A program made the position numbers and the translations under genes. Of a DNA stretch of 54,579 nt, positions 7,499 to 15,365 are shown in pieces (position 1 is the stretch's first letter; the number at the start of each line of letters is the position of its first letter). Below the pieces are notes generated by a model. It did no database searches. It was not told where the DNA came from and was given only the letters and a program-made list of their open reading frames with translations. Location of the stretch: assembly GCA_964552675.1 (NCBI GenBank), contig CAZKHJ010000014.1:1-54579 (forward strand). Reading direction: 5' to 3'. The DNA is from Sulfurimicrobium sp964552675. GTDB taxonomy: Bacteria; Pseudomonadota; Gammaproteobacteria; Burkholderiales; Sulfuricellaceae.

Positions 7499-9613
7499 TT
7501 ACTCGGCGCTGGTTGGCGCTGCGGCTGGCGCTTCCAGCAATGCCTTCATCGACAGGCGCAGACGGCCTTTCTCGTCGGCTTCCAGCACCTTTACCTTGAC
7601 GGCCTGGCCTTCCTTGAGATGATCGGCTACCGCATTGACGCGCTCGTGTGCGATCTGGGAGATGTGCAGCAGACCATCCTTGCCCGGGAGAACGCTGACG
7701 ATGGCGCCGAAGTCCAGCAGCTTGAGCACCGTACCATCGTAGGTCTTGCCCACTTCGACTTCGGCGGTGATGTCGGCGATACGCTTCTTGGCCAGCTCGC
7801 CCGCTTCGGAGCTGGTGCAGGCAATGGTCACGGTACCGTCTTCGGCGATGTCGATACTGGTGCCGGTTTCTTCGGTCAGGGCACGGATTACTGCACCCCC
7901 CTTGCCGATCACGTCGCGGATTTTCTCCGGATTGATCTTCATGGTGATCATGCGTGGCGCGAAATCGGACAGCTCCTCGCGTGGCTTGCCCACGGCGGTC
8001 TTCATGATGCCGAGGATGTGCATGCGCCCTTCCTTGGCCTGGCTCAGGGCAGCCTTCATGATGTCCTTGGTGATGCCGTTGATCTTGATGTCCATCTGCA
8101 GCGCGGTCACGCCGTTTTCAGTGCCAGCCACCTTGAAGTCCATATCGCCGAGGTGATCCTCGTCACCCAGGATATCGGTCAGCACCGCGAAGCGGTTGCC
8201 TTCCTTGATCAGGCCCATGGCGATACCAGCCACGTGATCCTTGAGGGGCACGCCGGCATCCATCAGCGAGAGACAGCCACCACAGACAGATGCCATGGAG
8301 CTGGAGCCGTTGGATTCGGTAATCTCGGACACCACGCGCATGGAGTAGCCAAAGTCGGCAGCATCCGGCAGCACCGCCACCAGGGCGCGCTTGGCCAGAC
8401 GGCCATGGCCGATCTCGCGGCGTTTGGGCGTGCCAACCCGGCCGGTTTCACCGGTGGAGTACGGCGGGAAGTTGTAATGCAGCATGAAGCGGTCGGAATA
8501 CTCGCCCTGCAGCGCGTCGATTTTCTGCTCGTCACGCGCGGTGCCCAGGGTGGAGACCACCAGCGCCTGGGTTTCGCCACGGGTAAACAGGGCGGAACCA
8601 TGGGTGCGCGGCAGCACGCCGGTACGGATGGTAATGGGGCGCACGGTGCGGGTGTCGCGACCATCGATGCGCGGCTCGCCATCGAGAATCTGGCCGCGCA
8701 CGATCTTGGCTTCGAGATCCTGGAACAGGTTCTTGATGTGGTTGATGCGGGTAGCGTCGGCATCGTCGCCAGCCACTGCGTCCACGACACGGCTGCGGAT
8801 TTCATCCACCTGCGCGTAACGGGCCTGTTTCTGCTTGATCTGGTAGGCCTTGCGCACATCGGCTTCGGCCAGTTCGGCAATTTTTGCCACCAGCGCAGCG
8901 TCTTTTTCCGGCGCAACCCATTCCCAGGCTTCCGGGGCCACTTCTTCAGCCAGTTCGTTGATGGCGTTGATGGCAGCCAGCATCTGGTCATGGCCAAACA
9001 CCACGGCGCCCAGCATCACTTCTTCCGACAACTGGTTCGCTTCCGATTCGACCATCAGCACTGCGGTGTCAGTACCGGCCACCACCAGATCCAGCTGGGT
9101 GGATTTCAGTTCGCTTGCAGTGGGGTTGAGCACATAAGCGCCATCGATATAAGCCACCCGTGCGGCGCCGATGGGACCATCGAAGGGGATGCCGGAGATG
9201 GCCAGGGCAGCGGAGGCGCCCAGCATGGCGGGAATGTCCGCGTCGATCTCGGGGTTGGAAGACATCACCGTGGCAACGATCTGCACTTCGTTATAAAAGC
9301 CTTCCGGGAACAGCGGGCGCAGCGGGCGGTCGATCAGGCGCGAGGTGAGAATTTCCTTCTCGGACGGACGTCCTTCGCGCTTGAAGAAGCCACCGGGGAT
9401 CTTGCCTGCGGCGTAGGTACGTTCCTGATAGTCCACCGTCAGCGGGAAAAAATCCTGCCCGGGTTTGACATCCTTGACGCCAACCACGGTCACCAGCACG
9501 GTGGTGCCGTCCATGTCCACCATCACGGCGCCGTGGGACTGGCGCGCGATTTCGCCGGTTTCCAGCGTGACTTCATGACGCCCGTAGGGAAAGCTTTTTT
9601 TAATGTGCTTCAA
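7499..9613 (-). CDS. pnp: Polyribonucleotide nucleotidyltransferase (PNPase)
   Basis: A 704-residue 3'-5' phosphorolytic exoribonuclease of the RNA degradosome. Two RNase PH-like domains are recognisable (N-terminal KIPGGFFKREGRPSEKE and LIDRPLRPLF; second one with TRGETQAL, PYSTGETGRVGTP and RREIGHGRLAKRAL). An alpha-helical linker separates them. A KH domain (IRDVIGKGGAVIR, about residues 562-574) and a C-terminal S1 domain (about 620-690) follow. Length and order are canonical. It lies just downstream of rpsO, the usual arrangement, and is probably co-transcribed from the rpsO promoter. Confidence 0.97.
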   Translation of the reverse strand: MKHIKKSFPYGRHEVTLETGEIARQSHGAVMVDMDGTTVLVTVVGVKDVKPGQDFFPLTVDYQERTYAAGKIPGGFFKREGRPSEKEILTSRLIDRPLRPLFPEGFYNEVQIVATVMSSNPEIDADIPAMLGASAALAISGIPFDGPIGAARVAYIDGAYVLNPTASELKSTQLDLVVAGTDTAVLMVESEANQLSEEVMLGAVVFGHDQMLAAINAINELAEEVAPEAWEWVAPEKDAALVAKIAELAEADVRKAYQIKQKQARYAQVDEIRSRVVDAVAGDDADATRINHIKNLFQDLEAKIVRGQILDGEPRIDGRDTRTVRPITIRTGVLPRTHGSALFTRGETQALVVSTLGTARDEQKIDALQGEYSDRFMLHYNFPPYSTGETGRVGTPKRREIGHGRLAKRALVAVLPDAADFGYSMRVVSEITESNGSSSMASVCGGCLSLMDAGVPLKDHVAGIAMGLIKEGNRFAVLTDILGDEDHLGDMDFKVAGTENGVTALQMDIKINGITKDIMKAALSQAKEGRMHILGIMKTAVGKPREELSDFAPRMITMKINPEKIRDVIGKGGAVIRALTEETGTSIDIAEDGTVTIACTSSEAGELAKKRIADITAEVEVGKTYDGTVLKLLDFGAIVSVLPGKDGLLHISQIAHERVNAVADHLKEGQAVKVKVLEADEKGRLRLSMKALLEAPAAAPTSAE

Positions 9614-9684
9614 TGCCAGATCCTTTTTCTTGTTGCTTGACGCGATATGCCAACGCGCGAGATACCAACGATAGATGCGACAGC

Positions 9685-9954
9685 TTATTTACGCAGGCCG
9701 AGGCGCTCGATCAGGGCGCGGTAGCGATCGCCGCTCTTGCCCTTGAGGTAATCCAGCAGCTTGCGGCGCTTGCTCACCAGCTTGAGCAGACCACGGCGGG
9801 AATGGTGATCCTTGGCATGATCCTTGAAGTGACCGGTCAGGTCATTGATGCGTGCGGTCATCAGGGCGACCTGCACTTCCGGGGAGCCGGTGTCGGCCGC
9901 GCCGGTTTTGTAATCCTGCACGATTTGTGCCTTCTGGGTGGTAGTTACAGCCAT
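9685..9954 (-). CDS. rpsO: 30S ribosomal protein S15
   Basis: An 89-residue S15, an early 16S rRNA-binding protein of the small-subunit platform. The ATG at 9954 (AVTTTQKAQIVQDYKTG follows) is preceded by the ribosome-binding sequence GGAGAG. A longer frame starting at 9984 would begin inside the leader and is rejected. The C-terminal LVSKRRKLLDYLKG and the ending ALIERLGLRK are standard for S15. It is followed by pnp after about 70 bp. Confidence 0.97.
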   Translation of the reverse strand: MAVTTTQKAQIVQDYKTGAADTGSPEVQVALMTARINDLTGHFKDHAKDHHSRRGLLKLVSKRRKLLDYLKGKSGDRYRALIERLGLRK

Positions 9955-9982
9955 TGCTTCTCTCCAAAAACTGAAATCGTGC

Positions 9983-10012
9983 ATTTTACCTGTTATCAGG
10001 TGAAATTCACAA
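9983..10012 (-). promoter_or_regulatory. Candidate sigma-70 promoter of rpsO with palindromic spacer
   Basis: On the minus strand, -35 TTGTGA (10012-10007) and -10 TAAAAT (9988-9983) are 18 nt apart, about 30 nt upstream of the rpsO start. The spacer contains the perfect inverted repeat ACCTG-TTAT-CAGGT (9988-10001 on plus), which could be an operator. The MITE copy 2 begins 10 bp upstream of the -35 box. Confidence 0.6.
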
Positions 10013-10021
10013 GCAAATTAA

Positions 10022-10182
10022 GAGCCTGTCGGACTTATAGGGATCAAGGCGAAAATTTGGCTGGGCGAGGACAGATTTTGCCGGTTTTGCCGGGCAATAG
10101 TCATTCTATTGCCCAAAAAATTGGCGAAATATGGACCGCCCAGGCAGATTTGCAGCCGATTCATCATAGGTTCGACAGGCTC
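10022..10182. repeat. MITE-like element, copy 2 (internally deleted)
   Basis: A second copy of the element at 3197-3392. Its ends are GAGCCTGTCGGACTTAT (10022-10038) and ATAGGTTCGACAGGCTC (10166-10182), a near-perfect inverted repeat with two mismatches. The central hairpin GGGCAATAG/CTATTGCCC (10092-10114) is identical. About 37 bp are absent relative to copy 1, after the GATCAAGGCG segment. It lies between the rpsO promoter and the stop of the TrmH-like gene, 7 bp from that stop. Confidence 0.8.
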
Positions 10183-10189
10183 CAGGGTG

Positions 10190-10988
10190 CTATTGTTGCT
10201 GCCGCACCCGCTCGAAAAAACACACCGCCGCCGCAGCGGCGACATTGAGCGACTCTACCGCACCCGGCATGGGAATGCGCACCCGCGAGGTCGCGGCCTG
10301 GTGCAGCGCCTGCGACACGCCGGCGCCTTCATTTCCGACCACGAACGCCACCGTCCCGGCCAGATCCAGATCAAACAGGCTTGTGCCGCCCTGCAGACTG
10401 GTNNNNNNNNNNACTGGTCACGACAACTTCGCCTGGAAATGCCTGGGCTGTTGCCACCAGATCCATCCCCTCGCGGACCGGCAGGACGAAATGCGCGCCC
10501 ATCCCCCCGCGCAGGACCTTGGGCGACCAGGCATCCGCGCAGCCAGCCGAGAGATAGGCGGCTTCCACGCCCGCAGCAGCAGCGGAACGCAGGATCGAAC
10601 CCAGATTGCCCGGATCCTGCACTGCCTCGATCAGCACAATGCACTGCGGCGACTGCGGCAGGGGAATTTCCGGCACAGCAACCAGCGCCAGGATGCCCGT
10701 GGGGGTATCCACCGGCGACAGCTCCTGGAAAAGCGCATCGCTCAGGCCAATCCGGGGCGTTGCCTCCGGCACGCTGGCCAGCAGCGCGCCAATTTCTGGC
10801 CGCCCCTGCGCAGAAGCTGCAACCACCAGAATTTCCGGCACTCCGATACGTTCAGCGTGAGCAGTGATGAGATGTACTCCATCGAGCAGCACCTTGCCTG
10901 CCTTCCTGCGCTCACGGCTTGAAAGCGCCAGCTTCTTGAGTGACTTGAACTGGCTGTTGTCGCGCGAAACGATCGACTTCACCGGCAT
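10190..10988 (-). CDS. TrmH/SpoU-family RNA 2'-O-methyltransferase, interrupted by an N gap
   Basis: A SPOUT-class ribose methyltransferase (TrmH/RlmB type) acting on tRNA or rRNA; the target is not deducible. It starts at the ATG at 10988 (PVKSIVSRDNSQFKSLKK follows) and ends at the TAG at 10190-10192. The three SpoU motifs are visible: IEAVQDPGNLGSILRSA, VGNEGAG and IPMPGAVESLNVAAAA. The 10 Ns at 10403-10412 are flanked on both sides by the same ACTGGT. As written, the gap shifts the frame; if the Ns and one copy of the hexamer are removed, VVVTS joins LQGGTSLFDLDLAG and gives an intact 260-residue protein of normal length. Annotation pipelines would split this gene. The 5' end overlaps the GYF/pentapeptide gene by 10 nt. 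Confidence 0.85.
10403..10412. other. Assembly gap (10 Ns)
   Basis: Ten consecutive undetermined bases inside the TrmH-like gene. ACTGGT occurs immediately before (10397-10402) and after (10413-10418), as expected when two contigs sharing a tiny overlap are scaffolded with placeholder Ns. Confidence 0.99.
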
Positions 10989-11839
10989 TGCCCCAGCGAG
11001 CCTGCCGCACATTCCCGGCCATCGGACCAGATGGCATGATCCAGAACCGCTCCCGCCAGGTTGGTTGACACCAGGCTGGCGCCACCCAGATCCGCATAAC
11101 TCAGGTCCGTGCCGGACAGGTCGGCATGGTCAAGATCGGCTCCACGAAAATTCGCCCCCACCAGTCTGGCCTGGCGCATTCTCGAACCGGACAGGTCGGC
11201 CAGCGAAAAGTCGGCATAGCCCAGGTCGCCACGGCTCAGGTCCGCGCCGCGCAGACGAATTTCCCGCTTGTCGCATCCACTCCAGTTAATCCCCTGTGTC
11301 GCAGCCTGATGGCATTGCGGCTGCGCCGGCAAAACACCGACTTTTACCGGGTTGACAGGCTGATAATAAAACAGGCCGAGGATAACCAGCAGCACAAGCA
11401 CGCCCATGCCCAGAACTGGTCCGAAATAGCGCCGAAAATTCGATTCCCGCGCCGCCTCGGCATGATGGTGCGGCAGGGCCAGGACATCATTATCGGCGAG
11501 GTTCTTCCGGCGTTCGTCGCTGCGCAGTTCCTCGTCCCAGGCTTCACGCTCCTGCCGACGGTCATCGTGGGTGCGCTGGTCCGCCCAGCGACGTGCCGCC
11601 TTGAGGCGCTCCTCCAGCCACTGACGCTGCTCGGGGTCAGAGGCATGGTGCAATTCCAGCAATTCGGGCGGCAGCAGATCCTCCACGGCAACCAGCGGGC
11701 GCCATTCGCGCTGGTCCAGGCTGACTTCATCGTCAGGCATGAACCGGCCCAGCAAGGCATTATTGGCCACGACCTGGGTCGGGAACGGGCCGGACACCTT
11801 GCCTCCGCGCCGCACATACCAGAGCTGGCGGTTGCTCAT
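10979..11839 (-). CDS. GYF-like domain / pentapeptide-repeat membrane protein
   Basis: A 286-residue protein with an unusual architecture. The N-terminal ~55 residues (LWYVRRGGKVSGPFPTQVV) resemble the GYF_2 domain, a peptide-binding fold. A charged, Arg/Asp/Glu-rich helical region (about 60-130) and one transmembrane helix (LGMGVLVLLVILGLFYY) follow. The C-terminal ~90 residues carry pentapeptide repeats (ADLSR, ADFSL, ADLSG, ADLDH, ADLSG and similar) that should form a right-handed quadrilateral helix. The orientation puts the repeats in the periplasm if the N-terminus is cytoplasmic. It overlaps the TrmH-like gene and is divergent from the senB-like gene. Function unknown. Confidence 0.8.
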   Translation of the reverse strand: MSNRQLWYVRRGGKVSGPFPTQVVANNALLGRFMPDDEVSLDQREWRPLVAVEDLLPPELLELHHASDPEQRQWLEERLKAARRWADQRTHDDRRQEREAWDEELRSDERRKNLADNDVLALPHHHAEAARESNFRRYFGPVLGMGVLVLLVILGLFYYQPVNPVKVGVLPAQPQCHQAATQGINWSGCDKREIRLRGADLSRGDLGYADFSLADLSGSRMRQARLVGANFRGADLDHADLSGTDLSYADLGGASLVSTNLAGAVLDHAIWSDGRECAAGSLGQCR

Positions 11840-11914
11840 TGCGAAAATCCCATTGCGCCCTTTGGTTTGCTATAGTTCATAAAAATCGCTCAAGTCTAGC
11901 CTGAATAGCCAGGA

Positions 11915-12868
11915 ATGAAAATTACCCTCATCACCCCGAGCGCAGGACGTTCGCGGACCGGCAACCGCAACACCGCCTACCGCTGGGCAACCTTCCTGCG
12001 CCAGCTTGGCCACCAGGTCAAGGTTCAAACCGGATGGGATGGTGCATCGGCCGACCTGATGCTGGCACTGCATGCCCGCCGCAGCCACGATTCGATCCGG
12101 CGCTTCGCGGAAACCCACCCGTACCGTCCATTGATTCTGGCACTGACCGGCACTGATCTCTACCGCGATATTCGCACCGACGTATCGGCGCAATTATCCA
12201 TGCGGCTTGCTACCCGCATGATCGTGCTGCAGGAGCAGGGCCTGCGCGAACTCTCCCCTGAAATGCAGGCAAAAACCCGGGTGGTTTATCAGTCTGCTGC
12301 ACCGGCCAGGCCCCAGCCCAAACTCAAGACGCACTTTCAGGTCTGCGTGATCGGCCACCTGCGCGAGGAAAAAGACCCCTTCCGCTGCGCCCTTGCCCTG
12401 CGGCACATGCCGGCAGGCTCAAGAATTCGCGTAATCCAGGCAGGGCGTTCGCTGGCACCGGAGATGGCCAGGGAAGCGCAGCAACTGATGCAGGCAGACC
12501 CCCGCTACCGCTGGCTGGGCGAAATGCCCCACTGGCAGGCGCTGAAAAAACTGGCAAGCAGCCACATCATGGTCATCAGTTCGCGCATGGAGGGAGGCGC
12601 CAATGTGATCTGCGAAGCGCTGGCCGCCGGGGTGCCGGTGATTGCTTCGGATATTCCCGGCAATATCGGCATGCTGGGTACGGATTACGCCGGCTATTAC
12701 CGCTACGGGGACGAACCTGCCCTGGCACAGCTGCTATGGCGCGCCGAGTCGGATGCGGACTTTTACGCCCGGCTGCAAACCCAGTGCGCCGCACGGCGCC
12801 CGCTTTTCACCCCGGAGCAGGAGCGCACGGGCCTGGAACGCCTGCTGGCAGAAACTCAACCCAAATAA
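11915..12868 (+). CDS. senB: SenB-type glycosyltransferase (putative selenosugar synthase)
   Basis: A 317-residue GT-B glycosyltransferase of the TIGR04348-type family. Family hallmarks seen are TGNRNTAYRWATFLRQLGH at the N-terminus, DLMLALHARRSHDSIRRF and ALTGTDLYRDI. A C-terminal GT1-like donor site with EGGANVICEALAAGVPVIAS follows. In established work, SenB makes a selenosugar from UDP-sugar and selenophosphate in selenoneine synthesis, with SenC/SelD and SenA as partners. No senA or selD-like gene lies in this window, so the pathway role is inferred from family alone. It is divergent from the GYF/pentapeptide gene. An AGGA lies very close to the ATG. Confidence 0.75.
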   Translation: MKITLITPSAGRSRTGNRNTAYRWATFLRQLGHQVKVQTGWDGASADLMLALHARRSHDSIRRFAETHPYRPLILALTGTDLYRDIRTDVSAQLSMRLATRMIVLQEQGLRELSPEMQAKTRVVYQSAAPARPQPKLKTHFQVCVIGHLREEKDPFRCALALRHMPAGSRIRVIQAGRSLAPEMAREAQQLMQADPRYRWLGEMPHWQALKKLASSHIMVISSRMEGGANVICEALAAGVPVIASDIPGNIGMLGTDYAGYYRYGDEPALAQLLWRAESDADFYARLQTQCAARRPLFTPEQERTGLERLLAETQPK

Positions 12869-12869
12869 C

Positions 12870-13096
12870 ACTGAAAAAAGCATTTGAACCGCAAAGATGC
12901 AAAGAAAAAACAATGTATTACCAGAACCTGCCCAGCCACCAGACAAGTAAGTGCAAAATGGATTTTATGCCCTTAATTTTCTTTGCGTCTTTGCGTCTTT
13001 GCGTCTTCGCGTGCGTTGTTCCGCTTCAGCGGAATACAACCACGGGGAAGACCCTTGCGATCTTTGCGGTTAATGAACTACGGTTTTCAGGATAAT
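12870..13096. repeat. AACCGCAAAG-type inverted repeat, copy A
   Basis: This non-coding stretch between senB and the HDOD gene holds an element with outward ends GAACCGCAAAGATGCAAAG (12886-12904) and, inverted, ATCTTTGCGGTTAATGAA (13059-13076), followed by ACTACGGTTTTCAGGAT. Inside lie three tandem CTTTGCGT units plus a variant (12981-13012) and a small CCGCTTCAGCGG hairpin (13021-13032). Related elements are at 38997-39059 and 47971-48142; the copy at 48 kb also shares the ACTACGGTTTT end. The right end reaches the stop codon of the HDOD gene. Confidence 0.75.
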
Positions 13097-14568
13097 CACT
13101 TGCGCGCCAGATGCCCCAGTCCTTCGGCAGCCAGGAGGCACAGTTTCTTGAATTCGTTATAGCTGGGCTCGTCAAGACCGTGGCCGGATTTGCGATCGGC
13201 GTAGAACAGGCCCACCGGCTTGCCATGCACGAATAGCGACATGGCAAAAAATTCGCCATCCCCGATGATCTGGCGCATACCGGTTGGAATCAGGGGAGAC
13301 AGGGTTGCGGCATTGGCTGCCCTGAACCATACACCCTGCATTTTTTCCAGCAGGCGCGAAAACAGGTTGGGGATGCTCAAGTTCACTTCGAACTGCTGCA
13401 GCGGCGAACCCGGTGACGCGCCATGCACGTATTTGGCCTTGAGATGGACATGGTCCCGCGTGAGCAGGGAAAACACGATACGGTCCAGTCCGATGCCTTC
13501 ATGCATGCCGCGCAGTACCAGGGCCATCATGTCATGCAGGTTGAGCGAGCCGTCGAGGTGGGCGCCGATTTCCGCCTTGATCTGGTGCAGCCGGGCATAA
13601 TCGGGTTTCGGGGAAGCAAGCGCAGCGCTGCTTTGTCTGGCATCCTCGCCTATGCTCGCCTGCGTATCCTGTTCTTCTTCCCACGCGCCCGGCAACAGGG
13701 GCAGCCAGGCCGCCGCCGGCGTTGCGCCATACCATTCCCAGTGCCGTGCTGCCGCCACCGCCATCTGGTGCACCCGTGAGACAGCCTCTTCCAGAGGCAG
13801 ATTAAGGGTATCCGCCATGGCTTCCAGGCAGGCTTCCATTTGCGGGCCGTACCAGCCCCGTTCCGCCAGATGGGCAATCGAAACGGCCAGCAGCACACCC
13901 TGTGCGCGCGGCTGACCGGCATTGCGGCAATCCACCAGCTCGGCCAGCATGTCGGGAAAACACCACGCCGCAGCCAGGGCAATGCGGAAGTCCGCCACCG
14001 AAAAACCCATGACTTTTTCGTGTGCCAGTCCGTAATAGAGGCGCTCGCGCCGCACCGTGTCGCGAATGCCTTGTGCCCGCTCCGGCGCATAGATCCACAG
14101 CATCATGTTGGTCATGTCATGCAGCAGCGCCGAGATATAGACCTCTTCCACCCGGATGTCCTGATGCTGGATCGCCCACTGCCGTGCCTGGTAGGCAGCA
14201 TGCAGGGAACGGCTGTAAACCTGGAGCACGCTGGCCAGTGCCTGTTCGTGCCCGGCCAGCATTTCCTCCAGCGCCACCAGTGCGGAAAAATGCTTGAACA
14301 GCGGCGCCACCCCCAACATCATGATGGCGTGCTCGATGCTGGTAATTTCGTTGCTCAGCCTGCCACGCCGCGAGGTGTTGGCCAGCCGCAGCAGCTTCAG
14401 CGTCATCAGCGGATCGCGCAGAATGATTACGGCCAACTGGGTAGCGGAAACACGCTCGGCACCAGGCCGCAGCCGGTCTAGTTCCCGGATGGTGCGGCGC
14501 AATACCGGCACATCCTGGGCTTCCAGGAAGGCGACCCACTCGTGAATGGTGCTGGGCAATGTTGTCAT
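13096..14568 (-). CDS. HDOD domain protein with C-terminal GAF-like domain
   Basis: A 490-residue cytoplasmic signalling protein. The N-terminal ~230 residues are an HDOD domain, a degenerate HD-phosphohydrolase fold common in chemotaxis and cell-cycle regulators. Seen here are PLMTLKLLRLANTS and SIEHAIMMLGVAPL. The C-terminal ~160 residues (LNLHDMMALVLRGMHEGIGLDRIVFSLLTRD ... GLFYADRKSG) look like a GAF domain. The intervening region is alanine-rich with no recognisable fold. HDOD domains lack the full HD metal-binding set, so catalysis is not expected. It lies downstream of the mot genes on the same strand, which fits a motility or c-di-GMP related role, but this is inference. Confidence 0.85.
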   Translation of the reverse strand: MTTLPSTIHEWVAFLEAQDVPVLRRTIRELDRLRPGAERVSATQLAVIILRDPLMTLKLLRLANTSRRGRLSNEITSIEHAIMMLGVAPLFKHFSALVALEEMLAGHEQALASVLQVYSRSLHAAYQARQWAIQHQDIRVEEVYISALLHDMTNMMLWIYAPERAQGIRDTVRRERLYYGLAHEKVMGFSVADFRIALAAAWCFPDMLAELVDCRNAGQPRAQGVLLAVSIAHLAERGWYGPQMEACLEAMADTLNLPLEEAVSRVHQMAVAAARHWEWYGATPAAAWLPLLPGAWEEEQDTQASIGEDARQSSAALASPKPDYARLHQIKAEIGAHLDGSLNLHDMMALVLRGMHEGIGLDRIVFSLLTRDHVHLKAKYVHGASPGSPLQQFEVNLSIPNLFSRLLEKMQGVWFRAANAATLSPLIPTGMRQIIGDGEFFAMSLFVHGKPVGLFYADRKSGHGLDEPSYNEFKKLCLLAAEGLGHLARK

Positions 14569-14590
14569 GGCTGGTTATGGTCTGCGCTAT

Positions 14591-15355
14591 TCACAACCGG
14601 TACAGATACAGTGTGGAATGGTGCAGGTCATCCAGATGCACCACCCCCGAAGCCTCCACGCCGGGGACAGCAAAGGTATTGCTGATAAACAGGGATCCCG
14701 GCCGCATCTCAGCACGCACCTTACGCCACAAATCAGCCATGGGCACCGGCGAAAGATAGGCATAGACCACATCGTAAGGCTGCAAATCAAGTCTCCAGAG
14801 GCTGTTCCAGCGTATGGCATAGCGGCTCCCACTCAGGCGTGCGCGCAGCCAGCTCAACAGAAATGGCAGCGGTGCCGTTTCGACGCCGAGGTATTCTCCT
14901 TCGGGCCGCTGCCGCGACAGAAACGCCAACATCCCCCCCATCCCCGAGCCCAGGTCAGCCATTATGGCACGCGGCGGCAACAGGTCAGCTACCGCACGCC
15001 ACGCCGCCTGACTGGAAAGATACAAGGGGACCCGGCTATGGGCGACACGTCCATATACCAGCAGCAACAGCACAAAAGCCGCAAGATACCAGTACGCGGC
15101 GAGTTGCAGCCCCTGCATTGCCAACAGGCTGAGGGCAAAAAGAAAATTGATCGGCAGCCACCACAGCGGCAGACGCCAGGCGGCACCCAGCACGGCAGCG
15201 GTGATGCCCGCTCCCAGCGCATGCTGCCACGGATACAGCAGCACACCCGAGCCGGACAGCAGAGGCATGGCCAGCATCAGCCACAGTACAGCCGAAAGCA
15301 ACTGGAGCAGGATAAATTTAAGCCCTGGCGGCAGGCGCCCCCCGGCGTAGGCCAT
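14591..15355 (-). CDS. Membrane-anchored class I SAM methyltransferase
   Basis: A 254-residue protein. The start is the ATG at 15355 (AYAGGRLPPGLKFILLQLL follows), 10 bp after the motB stop; longer frames would run into motB. The N-terminal ~125 residues contain about four hydrophobic helices (LLQLLSAVLWLMLAMPLL; ALGAGITAAVLGAAW; LPINFLFALSLLAMQ; YWYLAAFVLLLLVYG). The C-terminal half has a SAM-binding motif, MADLGSGMGGMLAFL, followed by EYLGVETAPLPFLLSWLRAR, typical of Rossmann-fold methyltransferases. The substrate is unknown; the membrane anchor suggests a lipid or membrane protein target. The spacing suggests one transcript with motAB. Confidence 0.78.
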   Translation of the reverse strand: MAYAGGRLPPGLKFILLQLLSAVLWLMLAMPLLSGSGVLLYPWQHALGAGITAAVLGAAWRLPLWWLPINFLFALSLLAMQGLQLAAYWYLAAFVLLLLVYGRVAHSRVPLYLSSQAAWRAVADLLPPRAIMADLGSGMGGMLAFLSRQRPEGEYLGVETAPLPFLLSWLRARLSGSRYAIRWNSLWRLDLQPYDVVYAYLSPVPMADLWRKVRAEMRPGSLFISNTFAVPGVEASGVVHLDDLHHSTLYLYRL

Positions 15356-15365
15356 GGGAAGCACT

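Noticed and set aside
7394..9640. A 748-codon plus-strand open frame opposite pnp
   Set aside because: It is the antisense shadow of pnp; its His/Gly/Asp-rich translation has no domain logic, while the minus strand reads a complete PNPase.
12981..13012. Tandem CTTTGCGT units as a CRISPR-like array
   Set aside because: Units are 8 bp with no spacers; they are part of the dispersed AACCGCAAAG element.
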